Shown: in pieces, positions 32,530 through 44,335 of the stretch
Layout of the letters: every line of letters begins with the position of its first letter
How positions within the stretch are numbered: the first letter of the stretch is position 1
Assembly (NCBI GenBank): GCA_902610415.1
Contig: CACLVL010000005.1
Coordinates: 1-50,777 of the forward strand
Direction of reading: 5' to 3'
Source: an uncultured Alphaproteobacteria bacterium
Lineage (GTDB): Bacteria > Pseudomonadota > Alphaproteobacteria > HIMB59
DNA: 50,777 bases
Position numbers and translations under genes: made by a program
The notes under the pieces: generated by a model
Database searches by the model: none
What the model saw: only the letters and a program-made list of their open reading frames with translations
Told to the model about the DNA's origin: nothing

Positions 32530-33867
32530 GTGAATAATATTCCTGAGTACACCGTATCACAACTGAATAGATCAATAAAAGACATATTAGAAGAAAACTT
32601 TGCTTATTTAAAGCTAGTTGGTGAGACAGGATCAGTGACTATTGCTGGCTCTGGTCATGTATATTTTTCAATTAAGGAAAATGACGAAGTCATATCTTGC
32701 ATATGTTGGAAAGGGAGTTATGAAAATTTACAAATTAAAATTGAAGAGGGGACTGAATATAACTTTTATGGAAGGATAACTTCTTACTCTAAATTTGGGA
32801 GATCTGTATATCAACTCATTATTGACCAAGTAGAATATAGTGGGACTGGCTCAATTTTAAAACTAATCGAAGATAGAAAAAAAGAATTATCTTCGATGGG
32901 ATTTTTTGATGATAATATAAAAAAAAAACTACCCAAGTATCCAAAAATAATTGGTGTATTAACTTCTGCATCTGGTTCAGTAATTCATGATATAATTCAT
33001 AGAATTTCTGAAAGATTTCCCATTACAGAAATACAGATCTATCCTATTTCTGTTCAAGGTAAAAACTCTCATATTGAAATTATCGATTTTCTAGATTTGA
33101 TTGAAAATCATGAGATAAAAGATCTATTAAAGCCTGATTTAATTATATTCGCCAGAGGGGGAGGTTCTTTAGAAGAGTTAATGCCATTTAACGAGCCAGA
33201 TTTAATTAAAAGAGTTTTCAATTTAAAAATTCCTAATATCTCAGCTATTGGCCATGAGACTGATTATACCTTATTAGATTATGTCTCAGATTTGCGTGCA
33301 CCAACACCCACTGCAGCAGCTGAAATCGCTGTTCCTGATAAAAATCATCTCCTTAATCACATACAGGATTTAAAAGAAAAACTTAATTATTCTATTGAAC
33401 AAAGATATATACTCGCCGAGCAACTATTATTGAAATTTAAAAATTCAGTAAACTATTTTTCAAATAAAGTCAAAGATATTGAGAGCAAATTAAGTAAAAT
33501 AAATAATGAGAATTTAGAAATTGTTAGTAATTCATTTTACAGTAAATCAAATTTTTTTAATAATCTTTTTATAAGACTGCAAGAAAGTAGTCCTAAACAA
33601 AAAATATCTGAGATACAAAATAAAATTCAATACATTAATTCTAATAATAAAAATTTTGTCATGAATAAATTAAAAATATTATCTCAAAAATTATATTTAC
33701 TTAATAAAATACTTAATACTTCTTCAATAGAGAGAAATCTAAAAAAAGGATATGCAATATTAAAATCAGATAACAAAATTATTAAAAGTGTTCAATCTCT
33801 TAAAAAATTAGAATTTTTTGATGTTACTTTAAAAGATGGAGTTATAAATATTAAAAAAAAGCTATAA
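32530..33867 (+). CDS. xseA: Exodeoxyribonuclease VII large subunit
   Basis: 445 residues from GTG 32530, giving the normal N-terminus NNIPEYTVSQLN before the OB fold; the frame upstream overlaps purD and is not conserved-looking. Catalytic core: GVLTSASGSVIHDII, FARGGGSLEELMPFNE and GHETDYTLLDYVSDLRAPTP, then a long coiled coil. It degrades single-stranded DNA together with XseB. A consensus TATAAT at 32508-32513 suggests a very short leader. Ends 6 nt inside the convergent acyltransferase gene. Confidence 0.95.
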   Translation: MNNIPEYTVSQLNRSIKDILEENFAYLKLVGETGSVTIAGSGHVYFSIKENDEVISCICWKGSYENLQIKIEEGTEYNFYGRITSYSKFGRSVYQLIIDQVEYSGTGSILKLIEDRKKELSSMGFFDDNIKKKLPKYPKIIGVLTSASGSVIHDIIHRISERFPITEIQIYPISVQGKNSHIEIIDFLDLIENHEIKDLLKPDLIIFARGGGSLEELMPFNEPDLIKRVFNLKIPNISAIGHETDYTLLDYVSDLRAPTPTAAAEIAVPDKNHLLNHIQDLKEKLNYSIEQRYILAEQLLLKFKNSVNYFSNKVKDIESKLSKINNENLEIVSNSFYSKSNFFNNLFIRLQESSPKQKISEIQNKIQYINSNNKNFVMNKLKILSQKLYLLNKILNTSSIERNLKKGYAILKSDNKIIKSVQSLKKLEFFDVTLKDGVINIKKKL

Positions 33868-34737
33868 TTTCCATCTTTGATGTACCCATAACCACTGTGA
33901 TGGAGAACGCATAATCCATTTCTCAAAATATTTTTTATGGATTATTTCAACTAATTCCTTGGTATCATAGTTTTTATATTGATCATAGTGCATAGGTTTT
34001 TCAACGATCATTTGAAATGTCCCATTTTTATTTCTAATTGAATATACAGGGCAAATCATCGTTTTGTATTTGATTGCTAAATTAGCAAAACCATCTGTTG
34101 CTAAAGCTTTTCTCTCAAAAAAATCAATTTTTACTCCGCTACTATCTCTTTGATCAATTAAAAGTGCTAAATCTTCATTTTGTTTTAGTGCTTTAATCAT
34201 AGACTTAGCACTCTCAGAACCTTTTTTGTAAAAAAAAGCATTATCATTCTTTCTAGATTTTTGAATATAATTATCAATTTTTTCGTTATTAGCATGTCTA
34301 TAAACTGAGTGTAGAGTAAAACCGTTTCTTAATATAAAGTTTCTAGTTAGTTCCCAGTTTCCAATGTGTGCAGATATAAAAATTTTTGGACCTTGATGAG
34401 ATTTGATTTCATTAAATATATCCTTATTTTCAATACTTATATTTTCCCAATCAAATTTATTTAAGTTAAAAAATTCAAAAAAAACTTTACCAGTTTCTTT
34501 CAAGTTATTTTTTACTAAATCTGCACTTGCCTCATTGCTTAAATTTAATACTTCTATATTACGTTTTATTGTTTGCTGGTATTTTGAATATTTTCCAAAA
34601 AAACCAACTAAAGCTCCCCCAAAATTTGAGGCAAAATTAAAACTAAATAATCCCATAATATTTTTAAGGATTAGAAAAATAATAAACTCAAAGTAATTTC
34701 TAAAAATTTTAAATATATTTTTCAATTTCAGTAGCAA
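33862..34737 (-). CDS. lpxL: Lipid A biosynthesis acyltransferase (LpxL/HtrB family)
   Basis: Up to 291 residues. Catalytic HX4E motif in SAHIGNWELT (about 122-131), the GxxxxLLIDQRD-like segment (LALLIDQRDSSG), and a C-terminal SQWLWVHQRWK typical of lauroyl/myristoyl transferases. It adds secondary acyl chains to Kdo2-lipid IVA. The start is uncertain: only TTG/CTG codons precede the first helix (TTG 34737 or 34725), all inside lpxK. Last gene of the lipid A operon. Confidence 0.88.
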   Translation of the reverse strand: MLLKLKNIFKIFRNYFEFIIFLILKNIMGLFSFNFASNFGGALVGFFGKYSKYQQTIKRNIEVLNLSNEASADLVKNNLKETGKVFFEFFNLNKFDWENISIENKDIFNEIKSHQGPKIFISAHIGNWELTRNFILRNGFTLHSVYRHANNEKIDNYIQKSRKNDNAFFYKKGSESAKSMIKALKQNEDLALLIDQRDSSGVKIDFFERKALATDGFANLAIKYKTMICPVYSIRNKNGTFQMIVEKPMHYDQYKNYDTKELVEIIHKKYFEKWIMRSPSQWLWVHQRWKL

Positions 34738-35674
34738 ATTCTATATTATTATCAGATACTATCTCTCCATAAATAATTCCAACAGAGCTTTTAAACTCAT
34801 CAGGTATTCTTACATGATCTTTCTCAGTCGTTACTAAAAAAGCATCATTTTTATTAGCTTGATCTAATAATAAAAATATATCATCAATAGTATATTGATG
34901 ATGATCTGGAAATTCTTTTGTTAATACTAAATTTAGATTTTCAGATTTTAATTGATCGAAGAATTTTTTATTAAAACCTAAACCAGCAAAAGCGATTAAT
35001 TTTTTTTCTTTGAATTCTGGACTTATTTCAATCTTAAATTTTAAAATATGTTTAAAGTGACTCTCATTTAAATCATCACATTCTTCAGTATTTATTAAAA
35101 AAAATATTTGAGATTTTTTAATTGCATTTTTTACCGACTCCCTCAAAGGTCCTGAAGGGACTAAGAGTCTATTCCCAAATGATTGAATAGAGTCATATAC
35201 ATAAATAGATATATTTTTATATACATTATAAGATTGAAGTGCATCGTCTAAAACAAGTATATTTGCTCCATCTTTTTTTGCTGAAAGCATTGCATGAAAT
35301 TTATTTTTACTTACCCAAGTTGTAAAATAATTTGACATCATTAAGGCTTCATCTCCTACAAAATTAAAGTCCATATGAGGTTTTACTTTTATAACTTCAT
35401 CTACAGTTGTAGACCCCCCATAACCTCTAGAAATTATATGAGGCTTGTACCCCATTTTTTTTAGTTCTCTACAGATGTATAACACTGATGGTGTTTTGCC
35501 AGAACCACCAATAATAGCACTTCCTACAGCTATTACAGGCAAGTTAATTTTTTGAACTTTTGAAAATTTTCTCTTAATTAAATTTCCAAACAACCATATT
35601 ACTGATAATGGAGATAGAAGAAGGGCATTCAAAGATATTGATTTTTGATACCAAAATTTAGGAGCTTTTAACAT
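34709..35674 (-). CDS. lpxK: Tetraacyldisaccharide 4'-kinase
   Basis: 321 residues, membrane-anchored at the N-terminus. Walker A in SAIIGGSGKTPSVLY (about 52-66), GYGGSTT, DEALMMS, and Walker B-like VLDDALQ. It phosphorylates the 4' position of the lipid A precursor. The C-terminal FPDHHQYT and TTEKDHVRIP elements are present. Overlaps waaA by 7 nt. Confidence 0.95.
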   Translation of the reverse strand: MLKAPKFWYQKSISLNALLLSPLSVIWLFGNLIKRKFSKVQKINLPVIAVGSAIIGGSGKTPSVLYICRELKKMGYKPHIISRGYGGSTTVDEVIKVKPHMDFNFVGDEALMMSNYFTTWVSKNKFHAMLSAKKDGANILVLDDALQSYNVYKNISIYVYDSIQSFGNRLLVPSGPLRESVKNAIKKSQIFFLINTEECDDLNESHFKHILKFKIEISPEFKEKKLIAFAGLGFNKKFFDQLKSENLNLVLTKEFPDHHQYTIDDIFLLLDQANKNDAFLVTTEKDHVRIPDEFKSSVGIIYGEIVSDNNIEFATEIEKYI

Positions 35675-36828
35675 TTTTCGATCATTTCGGTGATATTTTT
35701 TAAACTATTTCTATTAGTACTAATAAAATTTTCAATTTCTGTTGAATTACGAAAGTCAACATTTACTAATTTATTTATTTCGTTACTTATTAGTTCTAAG
35801 TTATCACTATTCATTATTTTGCAAAGATTAAGTCTCTCAAGATCAAGGTATATTTCCTCGAAATTATTATTAAAACTTCCTGAGAGTACAAAGCATCCAT
35901 GCGAAAGAGGCTCTAAGGGATTCTGTCCACCGTGCTCTATTAAAGAACCACCCATAAAGACTATTTTAGAACGCTCAAATATAGACATGCTATCTCCAAA
36001 TTTATTATGGATTGTTATTTTTTTTAAATTCTCAGATATAACTTTTTTGTTTAAGTTATCAAAATATTGAATATGACGAGGTATAATCACAACTTCATGT
36101 ATTTCATTTAAATTTAAACTTTTTATTATATTCAATACTTTATCATATTCAGTTAGATGAATACTTGCAAAACAGATAATCTTTTTTTTGAACTTTGGTA
36201 TATTCGTTTTAATATTAAATTTTAAGTTTCCATAAAAATAAACCAATCTCCCAAATATATTACTAAACTTATTCTGATCTTTTTTACTTTGAGCAAAGAT
36301 TAATTTATACTGATTTCCAATTATTTTGCTTAATTTTGGATATTTAGACCATCTGGCAAAACTTTTATCTGAAATTCTCCCATTTATTAAAATATTTTTT
36401 AAATTTTTTTGATTTGAAATTAATAACCAATTTGGCCAAATTTCTGAGTCTATCCATAAGATTTTTTTAAAATTAGTTTTTGATAAAAACTTATTTACAT
36501 TCCAAAAAAAATCTAAAGGAAGAAATATACAAAATAGATTAGGATATCTTTTCTTTGATATCTCAAAAGATGATAATGTAGAACATGATAAAACAATTTT
36601 ATTATTATCTAAACAATCTATTAAATATTTAATAGAGTTTAATTCGCCTATACTAGCAAAATGAATTAAGTATTCACTGCTTCTAATTTGTTCGTAATTT
36701 TGACTTGAAAAAACTTTTTGCATATATGATAGATAATTTTCTTTTTTATTATAAATTCTGATGAGACCAATAAATAAAATTATTGGAAAGAATATAACTT
36801 GTAATAATCTATAGCTAAAGATAAGCAT
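35668..36828 (-). CDS. waaA: Kdo transferase WaaA (KdtA)
   Basis: 386 residues, somewhat shorter than the usual ~425. N-terminal membrane anchor, acceptor-site Glu in FASIGELNSI, WIDSEIWPNWLL, ASIHLTEYD, and the GT-B donor site MGGSLIEHGGQNPLEPLSHG. It transfers Kdo from CMP-Kdo to lipid IVA. Lies between the DUF374 gene and lpxK with overlapping ends. Number of Kdo residues added cannot be predicted. Confidence 0.93.
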   Translation of the reverse strand: MLIFSYRLLQVIFFPIILFIGLIRIYNKKENYLSYMQKVFSSQNYEQIRSSEYLIHFASIGELNSIKYLIDCLDNNKIVLSCSTLSSFEISKKRYPNLFCIFLPLDFFWNVNKFLSKTNFKKILWIDSEIWPNWLLISNQKNLKNILINGRISDKSFARWSKYPKLSKIIGNQYKLIFAQSKKDQNKFSNIFGRLVYFYGNLKFNIKTNIPKFKKKIICFASIHLTEYDKVLNIIKSLNLNEIHEVVIIPRHIQYFDNLNKKVISENLKKITIHNKFGDSMSIFERSKIVFMGGSLIEHGGQNPLEPLSHGCFVLSGSFNNNFEEIYLDLERLNLCKIMNSDNLELISNEINKLVNVDFRNSTEIENFISTNRNSLKNITEMIEKC

Positions 36829-37465
36829 CGATTATTTTTAGATTTTTATTTAAATTTTCTATTATAAATTCATTAAATGAATTTTCATCAAAATGACTTG
36901 GGTTAATTATTTCTTTCCCCCAAAAAAAAATACCTTTACTGAACGGAAGTGGTATTTTTAATTTATCCCAATTGTTTAATCGAAAAAAATGATTTGTCTT
37001 AAATGTTAATAGTGCAATTTTTAAATCAAATTTTCGAGCTAATTTATAAATATTAGTATTAATTTCATAAGGCGGACCATGAGGGGCATCCGGTGTTATA
37101 TAAATGCATTCCCCATTTTTAACTGCCAGTGAAATGTCTTTTATCAGAGCTGTTGGTTTGTTTTTTTCACGCAAAAGAGGGTCTAGACCAAATTTTCTTT
37201 GGACCAATGTGCTTATCTGACCATCTCTATGAGAGGTTGCAACAGGTCTTAATTTTGGCTTAAATTTCCAACTGAAAGTTGAACCCATAAGTTGGTTATG
37301 CCATATAAGAACAATAATTGACTTATTATCTTGTAATTGTTTTTCAATGATTTCTTCATTTATCCCCGACCAATTACTTGTTTTTCTAATTAATGACAAA
37401 GATAAATAAATTAAATTTACAAAAATAATTTTGAAAAATCTATTTTTCGATAGTTTTTTAAGCAT
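36815..37465 (-). CDS. DUF374 lysophospholipid acyltransferase-family protein
   Basis: 216 residues with an N-terminal hydrophobic segment. IVLIWHNQLMG holds the conserved His, followed by SHRDGQIS and ITPDAPHGPPYE, the hallmarks of DUF374 proteins. In Alphaproteobacteria these sit between msbA and waaA, and some act as lipid A secondary acyltransferases. Overlaps msbA (8 nt) and waaA (14 nt). Confidence 0.88.
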   Translation of the reverse strand: MLKKLSKNRFFKIIFVNLIYLSLSLIRKTSNWSGINEEIIEKQLQDNKSIIVLIWHNQLMGSTFSWKFKPKLRPVATSHRDGQISTLVQRKFGLDPLLREKNKPTALIKDISLAVKNGECIYITPDAPHGPPYEINTNIYKLARKFDLKIALLTFKTNHFFRLNNWDKLKIPLPFSKGIFFWGKEIINPSHFDENSFNEFIIENLNKNLKIIDAYL

Positions 37466-39185
37466 TTTTTTTAATCTGTCTTTGATAAAGTTTATAGTAA
37501 TGTTTTTTCCTTGCCATCAGAGTTTTATGACTACCTTTTTCAATAATTTTGCCATTATCTAAATAGTAAATTTCATCAAAATTTTTGATTGTGCTTAATC
37601 TATGGGCTACCACCACCATCGTAATTTTAGGAACATAATACAGATTATTAAAAAGCTTGGACTCTGTTTTAAGATCTAAATTTGAACTTGGTTCATCAAG
37701 AAGCACAACTGGGCTTTTTTTAGCAAGGGCTCTTGCAATTGAAATTCTTTGTCTTTGCCCACCAGATAACTTAACTCCATTTTCTCCAATTTTTGTATTC
37801 AATTTACCAGGCAGGTTATTTGCAAAATCATTTACACATGCAATGTTAGCAAAATGGTTAACATCAGTTAGTTTAATACTGGAATTATATTTTATATTTT
37901 CCAAGATAGTTCCATCAAATAGAACTGTGTCTTGGCTGACAAGGCTAAATATATTTCTTAGATTACTTAGTTTTAATTTTTTGATATCAGTTTCATTTAT
38001 TCTAATTTCACCTCTAGAAATATCAAATAATCTCAAACACAAAGCAGTAAGTGTCGATTTACCACCCCCAGAAGGTCCTACAAGTGCAATTTTTTTACCT
38101 GCTTCTACTTCAAAATTCACCCCATCTATTATATTTTTATTTGTGTTTTCATATTTAAAAAAAACATTTTTTAAACTTAATGTATTAAAATTTTTAACTA
38201 CCTTGGATCCACCAATTGTTTCATTTTTATAATCTATATACTCATATATTCTAGATGCAGCACCTAGACCACTTTGAAGCAAAACATTAACATTTATAAG
38301 GTTTTTAAGTGGAGCATAGGCTAACATTAAACTAACTAAAAAACTCATTAATTGCCCAGCTGACATATTTTCATTGATTACGAAAACACCCCCACCAAAT
38401 ATTGCTAAACCAGCTGCCATTGAACCTAGAGTTTCTGTAAAAGGTCTTGATCGGGCTGTAATTTTTTCCTGTTTAAAATTTAATTCCCTTGCATGTTCAA
38501 TTTCTTTATTAACTCTTTTGATTTCAAAATTTTCTGCGTTAAAAGATTTTACATTCTTTATTCCTCTGAAAACTTCCTCTAAATTTGAAGCTAGTGTCCC
38601 AACTTGTTTTTGTAAATTTTTAGTAACCCTTCTAATTTTTTTTCCTAAAACTCTGACAGGAACAATCGCTAATGGAAAGATAACTATTGAAATACAAGCT
38701 AATTTCCAATTTTGATAAAACATGTTTCCTATCAAGACTGTTAAAGTTAGAGAATCTTTAATCAACGCAGTATACGTATTAGCCATTGCTCCACTTAGGT
38801 AATAGGTATCTGTAGTAATTCTAGTTATTAGAGATCCTGTTTTATTTTTAATAAAAAACCCGTAATGAACATTAATTATATTCTTAAATACATCACGTCT
38901 AAGTTTCTCAATTATCCTATGACTCATAAATTGAAGAGATGTGATTTGAATATAGGTTACTAATCCTTTTATTATTCCTGTAATCAAAATAGCTAAGGGA
39001 ATAAAATATAGATAAAATCTATCTGCATTAATCAAAACATTGTCTAATGCTGGTTTAACTAACCAGGCATGAAAACCAGTGCACAAAGCTGCAATAATCA
39101 TACACAAAATAGCAATAAACATTTTTAATTTGAAATTAAGAAATAATTTAGAGATTCTTATAAAATGTTTTCTAGACTCAGACAT
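37458..39185 (-). CDS. msbA: Lipid A export ABC transporter MsbA
   Basis: 575 residues: a six-helix half-transporter domain (1-310) fused to an ATPase. Walker A GPSGGGKST, signature LSGGQRQRIS, Walker B VVLLDEPSSNLD and the H-loop VVAHRLST are intact. It flips lipid A-core across the inner membrane, consistent with the downstream lpxK, waaA and lpxL. Overlaps ubiA by 8 nt (ATGTCTGA). Confidence 0.92.
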   Translation of the reverse strand: MSESRKHFIRISKLFLNFKLKMFIAILCMIIAALCTGFHAWLVKPALDNVLINADRFYLYFIPLAILITGIIKGLVTYIQITSLQFMSHRIIEKLRRDVFKNIINVHYGFFIKNKTGSLITRITTDTYYLSGAMANTYTALIKDSLTLTVLIGNMFYQNWKLACISIVIFPLAIVPVRVLGKKIRRVTKNLQKQVGTLASNLEEVFRGIKNVKSFNAENFEIKRVNKEIEHARELNFKQEKITARSRPFTETLGSMAAGLAIFGGGVFVINENMSAGQLMSFLVSLMLAYAPLKNLINVNVLLQSGLGAASRIYEYIDYKNETIGGSKVVKNFNTLSLKNVFFKYENTNKNIIDGVNFEVEAGKKIALVGPSGGGKSTLTALCLRLFDISRGEIRINETDIKKLKLSNLRNIFSLVSQDTVLFDGTILENIKYNSSIKLTDVNHFANIACVNDFANNLPGKLNTKIGENGVKLSGGQRQRISIARALAKKSPVVLLDEPSSNLDLKTESKLFNNLYYVPKITMVVVAHRLSTIKNFDEIYYLDNGKIIEKGSHKTLMARKKHYYKLYQRQIKKNA

Positions 39186-40086
39186 TAAAATGGCTACCTA
39201 TTATTATACTAAAAAGAAGACTGATACCGTAATAGTTATTGCGAGAGAAGTATGAGCTAGCATTTTCAGGCTTATTTTTCCATATTATATTAAGATCTAT
39301 TAAATTTATTATAGAAATTGTAAGGACTAGAATATTAAATATAAATCTAAAATCCAAACTACTCCCATAAAAAATTAATAAAATATACTTAGTAATAATC
39401 ATTATGTTTAAAAAAATCATTTTTTTTGATCCAAATAACAAAGTGCCAGAGTACAGATTTAAATTCTTGTCCTCCTTTTCATCCTGCGTTGCATAAATAG
39501 TATCGTAAGCTAAAGTCCAAAAAATTAATGATAAATATAAAATACAGATAGATGAGAAAGGAATGTTTGAGCCAAGTGCTGCCCAGCTAATAAAACACCC
39601 CCAATTATATGTCAAAGCTAAAATAAATTGAGGTAAAATAAAAAATCTCTTCGCCAGAGGGTATAAGGCTATTAAAGGTGTGATAACTATACCTAAAATA
39701 ATTGCCTCATAATTTAATTGTATGAGAATTAAAAATCCTATTACTAAAAGAGCAAAGAAAAGAATCAGAGCATTCTTAATACTAATTTTTGAAGATGCTA
39801 AAGCTCTATTTTTTGTCCTTATTACTTTCTTATCTATATCTGTGTCAATTAAATCATTAACTATACATCCAGCAGATCTCATAATTATTGAACCAAGAAA
39901 AAACATAAAAAATAAAATTAAAACATTATTAGACATAATATTGCCTGAGGATGCTAAAACAAAGCTAACTGGGTAAAAAAGAAGAAGAAAACCTATTGGT
40001 TTATCTAATCTAACTAAAGAGAGATAAGAGTGTGTGAATGGTGGTAATAATTTAAAAATTAAATTATCCTTATAATCAGTATTCAT
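39178..40086 (-). CDS. ubiA: 4-hydroxybenzoate polyprenyltransferase
   Basis: 302 residues, about eight membrane helices. First Asp-rich motif NDLIDTDIDKKV (about 78-89) and second motif YDTIYATQDEKED; also RLDKPIGFLLLFYP near residue 27. It prenylates 4-hydroxybenzoate for ubiquinone. Its ATG (40086) overlaps the divergent rsmE ATG (40085), so its promoter must lie inside rsmE. Confidence 0.94.
   Translation of the reverse strand: MNTDYKDNLIFKLLPPFTHSYLSLVRLDKPIGFLLLFYPVSFVLASSGNIMSNNVLILFFMFFLGSIIMRSAGCIVNDLIDTDIDKKVIRTKNRALASSKISIKNALILFFALLVIGFLILIQLNYEAIILGIVITPLIALYPLAKRFFILPQFILALTYNWGCFISWAALGSNIPFSSICILYLSLIFWTLAYDTIYATQDEKEDKNLNLYSGTLLFGSKKMIFLNIMIITKYILLIFYGSSLDFRFIFNILVLTISIINLIDLNIIWKNKPENASSYFSRNNYYGISLLFSIIIGSHFNV
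40071..40084 (+). promoter_or_regulatory. TATAAT box 8 nt before the rsmE start
   Basis: A perfect -10 hexamer at 40071-40076, inside the ubiA 5' coding sequence, with exactly 8 nt to the rsmE ATG. This is the same spacing as at 2377-2391 and implies a leaderless mRNA. No convincing -35 is visible. Confidence 0.5.
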
Positions 40087-40792
40087 GAAAAGAGTTTATT
40101 GTACTTCAATTTTGAAACAGGGTAGCACTTATGAGCTAGAAAAAAAGTATTATATCCACCTTGTAAGAGTAATGAGGTTAAAAGTTGGAGATCAAGTATC
40201 TTTATTTAATAATACTTCCGGAGAGTGGAAATCTGAAATAGTAGATATTAAAAAAAATTTTTTAATCGCAAAAACAATAAGTCAAGTTTCACCTCCTCGT
40301 GCAGAAACATCAATAGACTTAATGTTTTCACCAATTAAATATCAAAATAGTGAGTCAGTTATCAGACAATCTACCGAGATGGGAGTTAGATCTATATTTC
40401 CAACAATATTTAAAAGAACTATAAACACAAAAATAAATCTAACTAAGTTTAACGCTTATGCTATAGGTGCTGCTCAACAAAGTGAGAGATTATCTATACC
40501 TAATATTAATGATTTGAATGATTTAAAAAATCAATCGAATATCATTTCTAGTAAAACAATTTTGATGTTCGATGAAAACCTCAAAGGAATTCATTTATCT
40601 CAAGCTAAAATTAAATCAAATAATGAAATTTTAGTAGTAATTGGTCCGGAAGGAGGATTTGAGGAGGAGGAGAGAGCATTTATTTCCAAATCATCCAGAA
40701 ATTTCTTCAATGTAAGCTTAGGTTCGAACATACTAAAAGCTGATACGGCAGTTATTGCCGCACTTAGCCTAACATTTCATTATTTTTCTTAA
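40085..40792 (+). CDS. rsmE: 16S rRNA (uracil1498-N3)-methyltransferase
   Basis: 235 residues. N-terminal PUA-like domain (YYIHLVRVMRLKVGDQVSLF), and a C-terminal SPOUT fold with knot motifs VVIGPEGGFEEEE and SLGSNILKADTAVIAAL. Methylates U1498 of 16S rRNA. Standing opposite ubiA is the usual alphaproteobacterial arrangement; here the two ATG codons overlap. Confidence 0.95.
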   Translation: MKRVYCTSILKQGSTYELEKKYYIHLVRVMRLKVGDQVSLFNNTSGEWKSEIVDIKKNFLIAKTISQVSPPRAETSIDLMFSPIKYQNSESVIRQSTEMGVRSIFPTIFKRTINTKINLTKFNAYAIGAAQQSERLSIPNINDLNDLKNQSNIISSKTILMFDENLKGIHLSQAKIKSNNEILVVIGPEGGFEEEERAFISKSSRNFFNVSLGSNILKADTAVIAALSLTFHYFS

Positions 40793-40812
40793 ATATAGCG
40801 GGTTTAAGCGAC

Positions 40813-40830
40813 ATACTGTCAATATACTGT
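40813..40830 (+). promoter_or_regulatory. Direct repeat and -10-like elements before the cox operon
   Basis: ATACTGT occurs at 40813-40819 and 40824-40830, an 11-bp period, which puts both copies on one face of the helix. TATACT (40823-40828) and TAATAT (40845-40850, 7 nt before the ctaC ATG) are candidate -10 boxes. A promoter or regulator site is likely, but the regulator is unknown. Confidence 0.35.
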
Positions 40831-40857
40831 ATCAAAAAGATTACTAATATGTCCTAA

Positions 40858-43304
<2,447 letters not shown>

Positions 43305-43307
43305 TTT

Positions 43308-44234
43308 GTGTTAGAAAAAAAACATCAACAAACTTTTGTACAAACAGATCAAAATCTGATCTTTGCTCAAGTTGTAAACTTTTTAAAACAAATATACGTT
43401 TTAATTAAACCCGGTGTAATTTCTTTAGTTATATTTACTGCCTTATGTTCGATGTTACTTGCCCCCTCAGATAAAAGTTTATTTATCAAAGGGGTAGCTC
43501 TTATTCTTATTGCTATGGGTGCATCGGGATCAGCTATTTTGAATATGTGGTTTGATCGAATTATTGATTCAAAAATGGATAGAACGAAGTTCAGGCCTAT
43601 TCCCTCAGGAAATATCTCAGCTAACACAGCACTTGGAGTCGGTCTAATTTTTTCTTTTTTTTCTGTAGTGGCATTGTTTTTCTTCACAAATATTGAGGCC
43701 TCAATTCTACTGGCTTTTACTATTCTTTATTACTCTGTCTTTTACACAATGTATCTGAAGCATCGAACAGCACAAAATATAGTAATTGGAGGTCTGGCAG
43801 GCGCTCTCCCTCCAGTGATTGCTTGGATAAGTATATCTGGTGATCAGATTTTTTATCCTTTAATATTATGTTTAATTATATTTCTCTGGACACCGCCTCA
43901 TTCCTGGGCACTAGCTATTTTTAGAAACCAAGATTACTCTGATGCTGATATTCCTATGTACCCAGTTAAATACGGTATTAAGAAAACACTCATGATGATG
44001 AATACTTATACTTTTTTTATGGTTGCCTCAGTTAATTTTATTTATTTTTTTAAATTTGCTGGAATGAGTTTTTTTATAGGATCTAATGCTCTCAACGCAT
44101 ATTTTATTTACAAGCTATTTAAATTAAATAAATCAAAAAATTTAAAGAAAGACTCAATTAAACTTTTCGGGTATTCAATTGTTTATTTATTTCTTATTTT
44201 TTCATTAACAGTAATTGATAAATATTTATTCTAA
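43308..44234 (+). CDS. ctaB: Protohaem IX farnesyltransferase (haem O synthase)
   Basis: 308 residues from GTG 43308, 3 nt after ctaD. Nine-helix UbiA-superfamily prenyltransferase with NMWFDRIIDSKMDRTKFRP (Asp-rich motif 1), YTMYLKHRTAQNIVIGGLAG and WTPPHSWALAIFRNQDY (motif 2). It makes haem O, the precursor of haem A for ctaD. No ctaA (haem A synthase) is present in the window. Confidence 0.95.
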   Translation: MLEKKHQQTFVQTDQNLIFAQVVNFLKQIYVLIKPGVISLVIFTALCSMLLAPSDKSLFIKGVALILIAMGASGSAILNMWFDRIIDSKMDRTKFRPIPSGNISANTALGVGLIFSFFSVVALFFFTNIEASILLAFTILYYSVFYTMYLKHRTAQNIVIGGLAGALPPVIAWISISGDQIFYPLILCLIIFLWTPPHSWALAIFRNQDYSDADIPMYPVKYGIKKTLMMMNTYTFFMVASVNFIYFFKFAGMSFFIGSNALNAYFIYKLFKLNKSKNLKKDSIKLFGYSIVYLFLIFSLTVIDKYLF

Positions 44235-44335
44235 TGAAGAGAAAAAATAAAAATTTATTGGTCTTAGCTTTACTCTTCATGCTTGTTACAGCATTTTATT
44301 TTATTACAATATTTAGAATTAAATCCGGTATTTGA
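44234..44335 (+). CDS. coxF: CoxF-like small single-pass protein
   Basis: 33 residues: a basic start MKRKNKN, one membrane helix (about 8-26, LLVLALLFMLVTAFYFITI), and a short RIKSGI end. Small proteins of this form lie between ctaB and ctaG in Alphaproteobacteria (CoxF-like). The ATG overlaps the ctaB stop by 1 nt and the TGA overlaps the TTG start of ctaG, so it is firmly embedded in the operon. Probably an oxidase assembly or stability factor. Confidence 0.7.
   Translation: MKRKNKNLLVLALLFMLVTAFYFITIFRIKSGI

Noticed and set aside
37657..38232. 191-codon open frame on the plus strand inside msbA
   Set aside because: Antisense shadow of the MsbA ATPase domain; composition follows the codons of msbA and no family is recognised.
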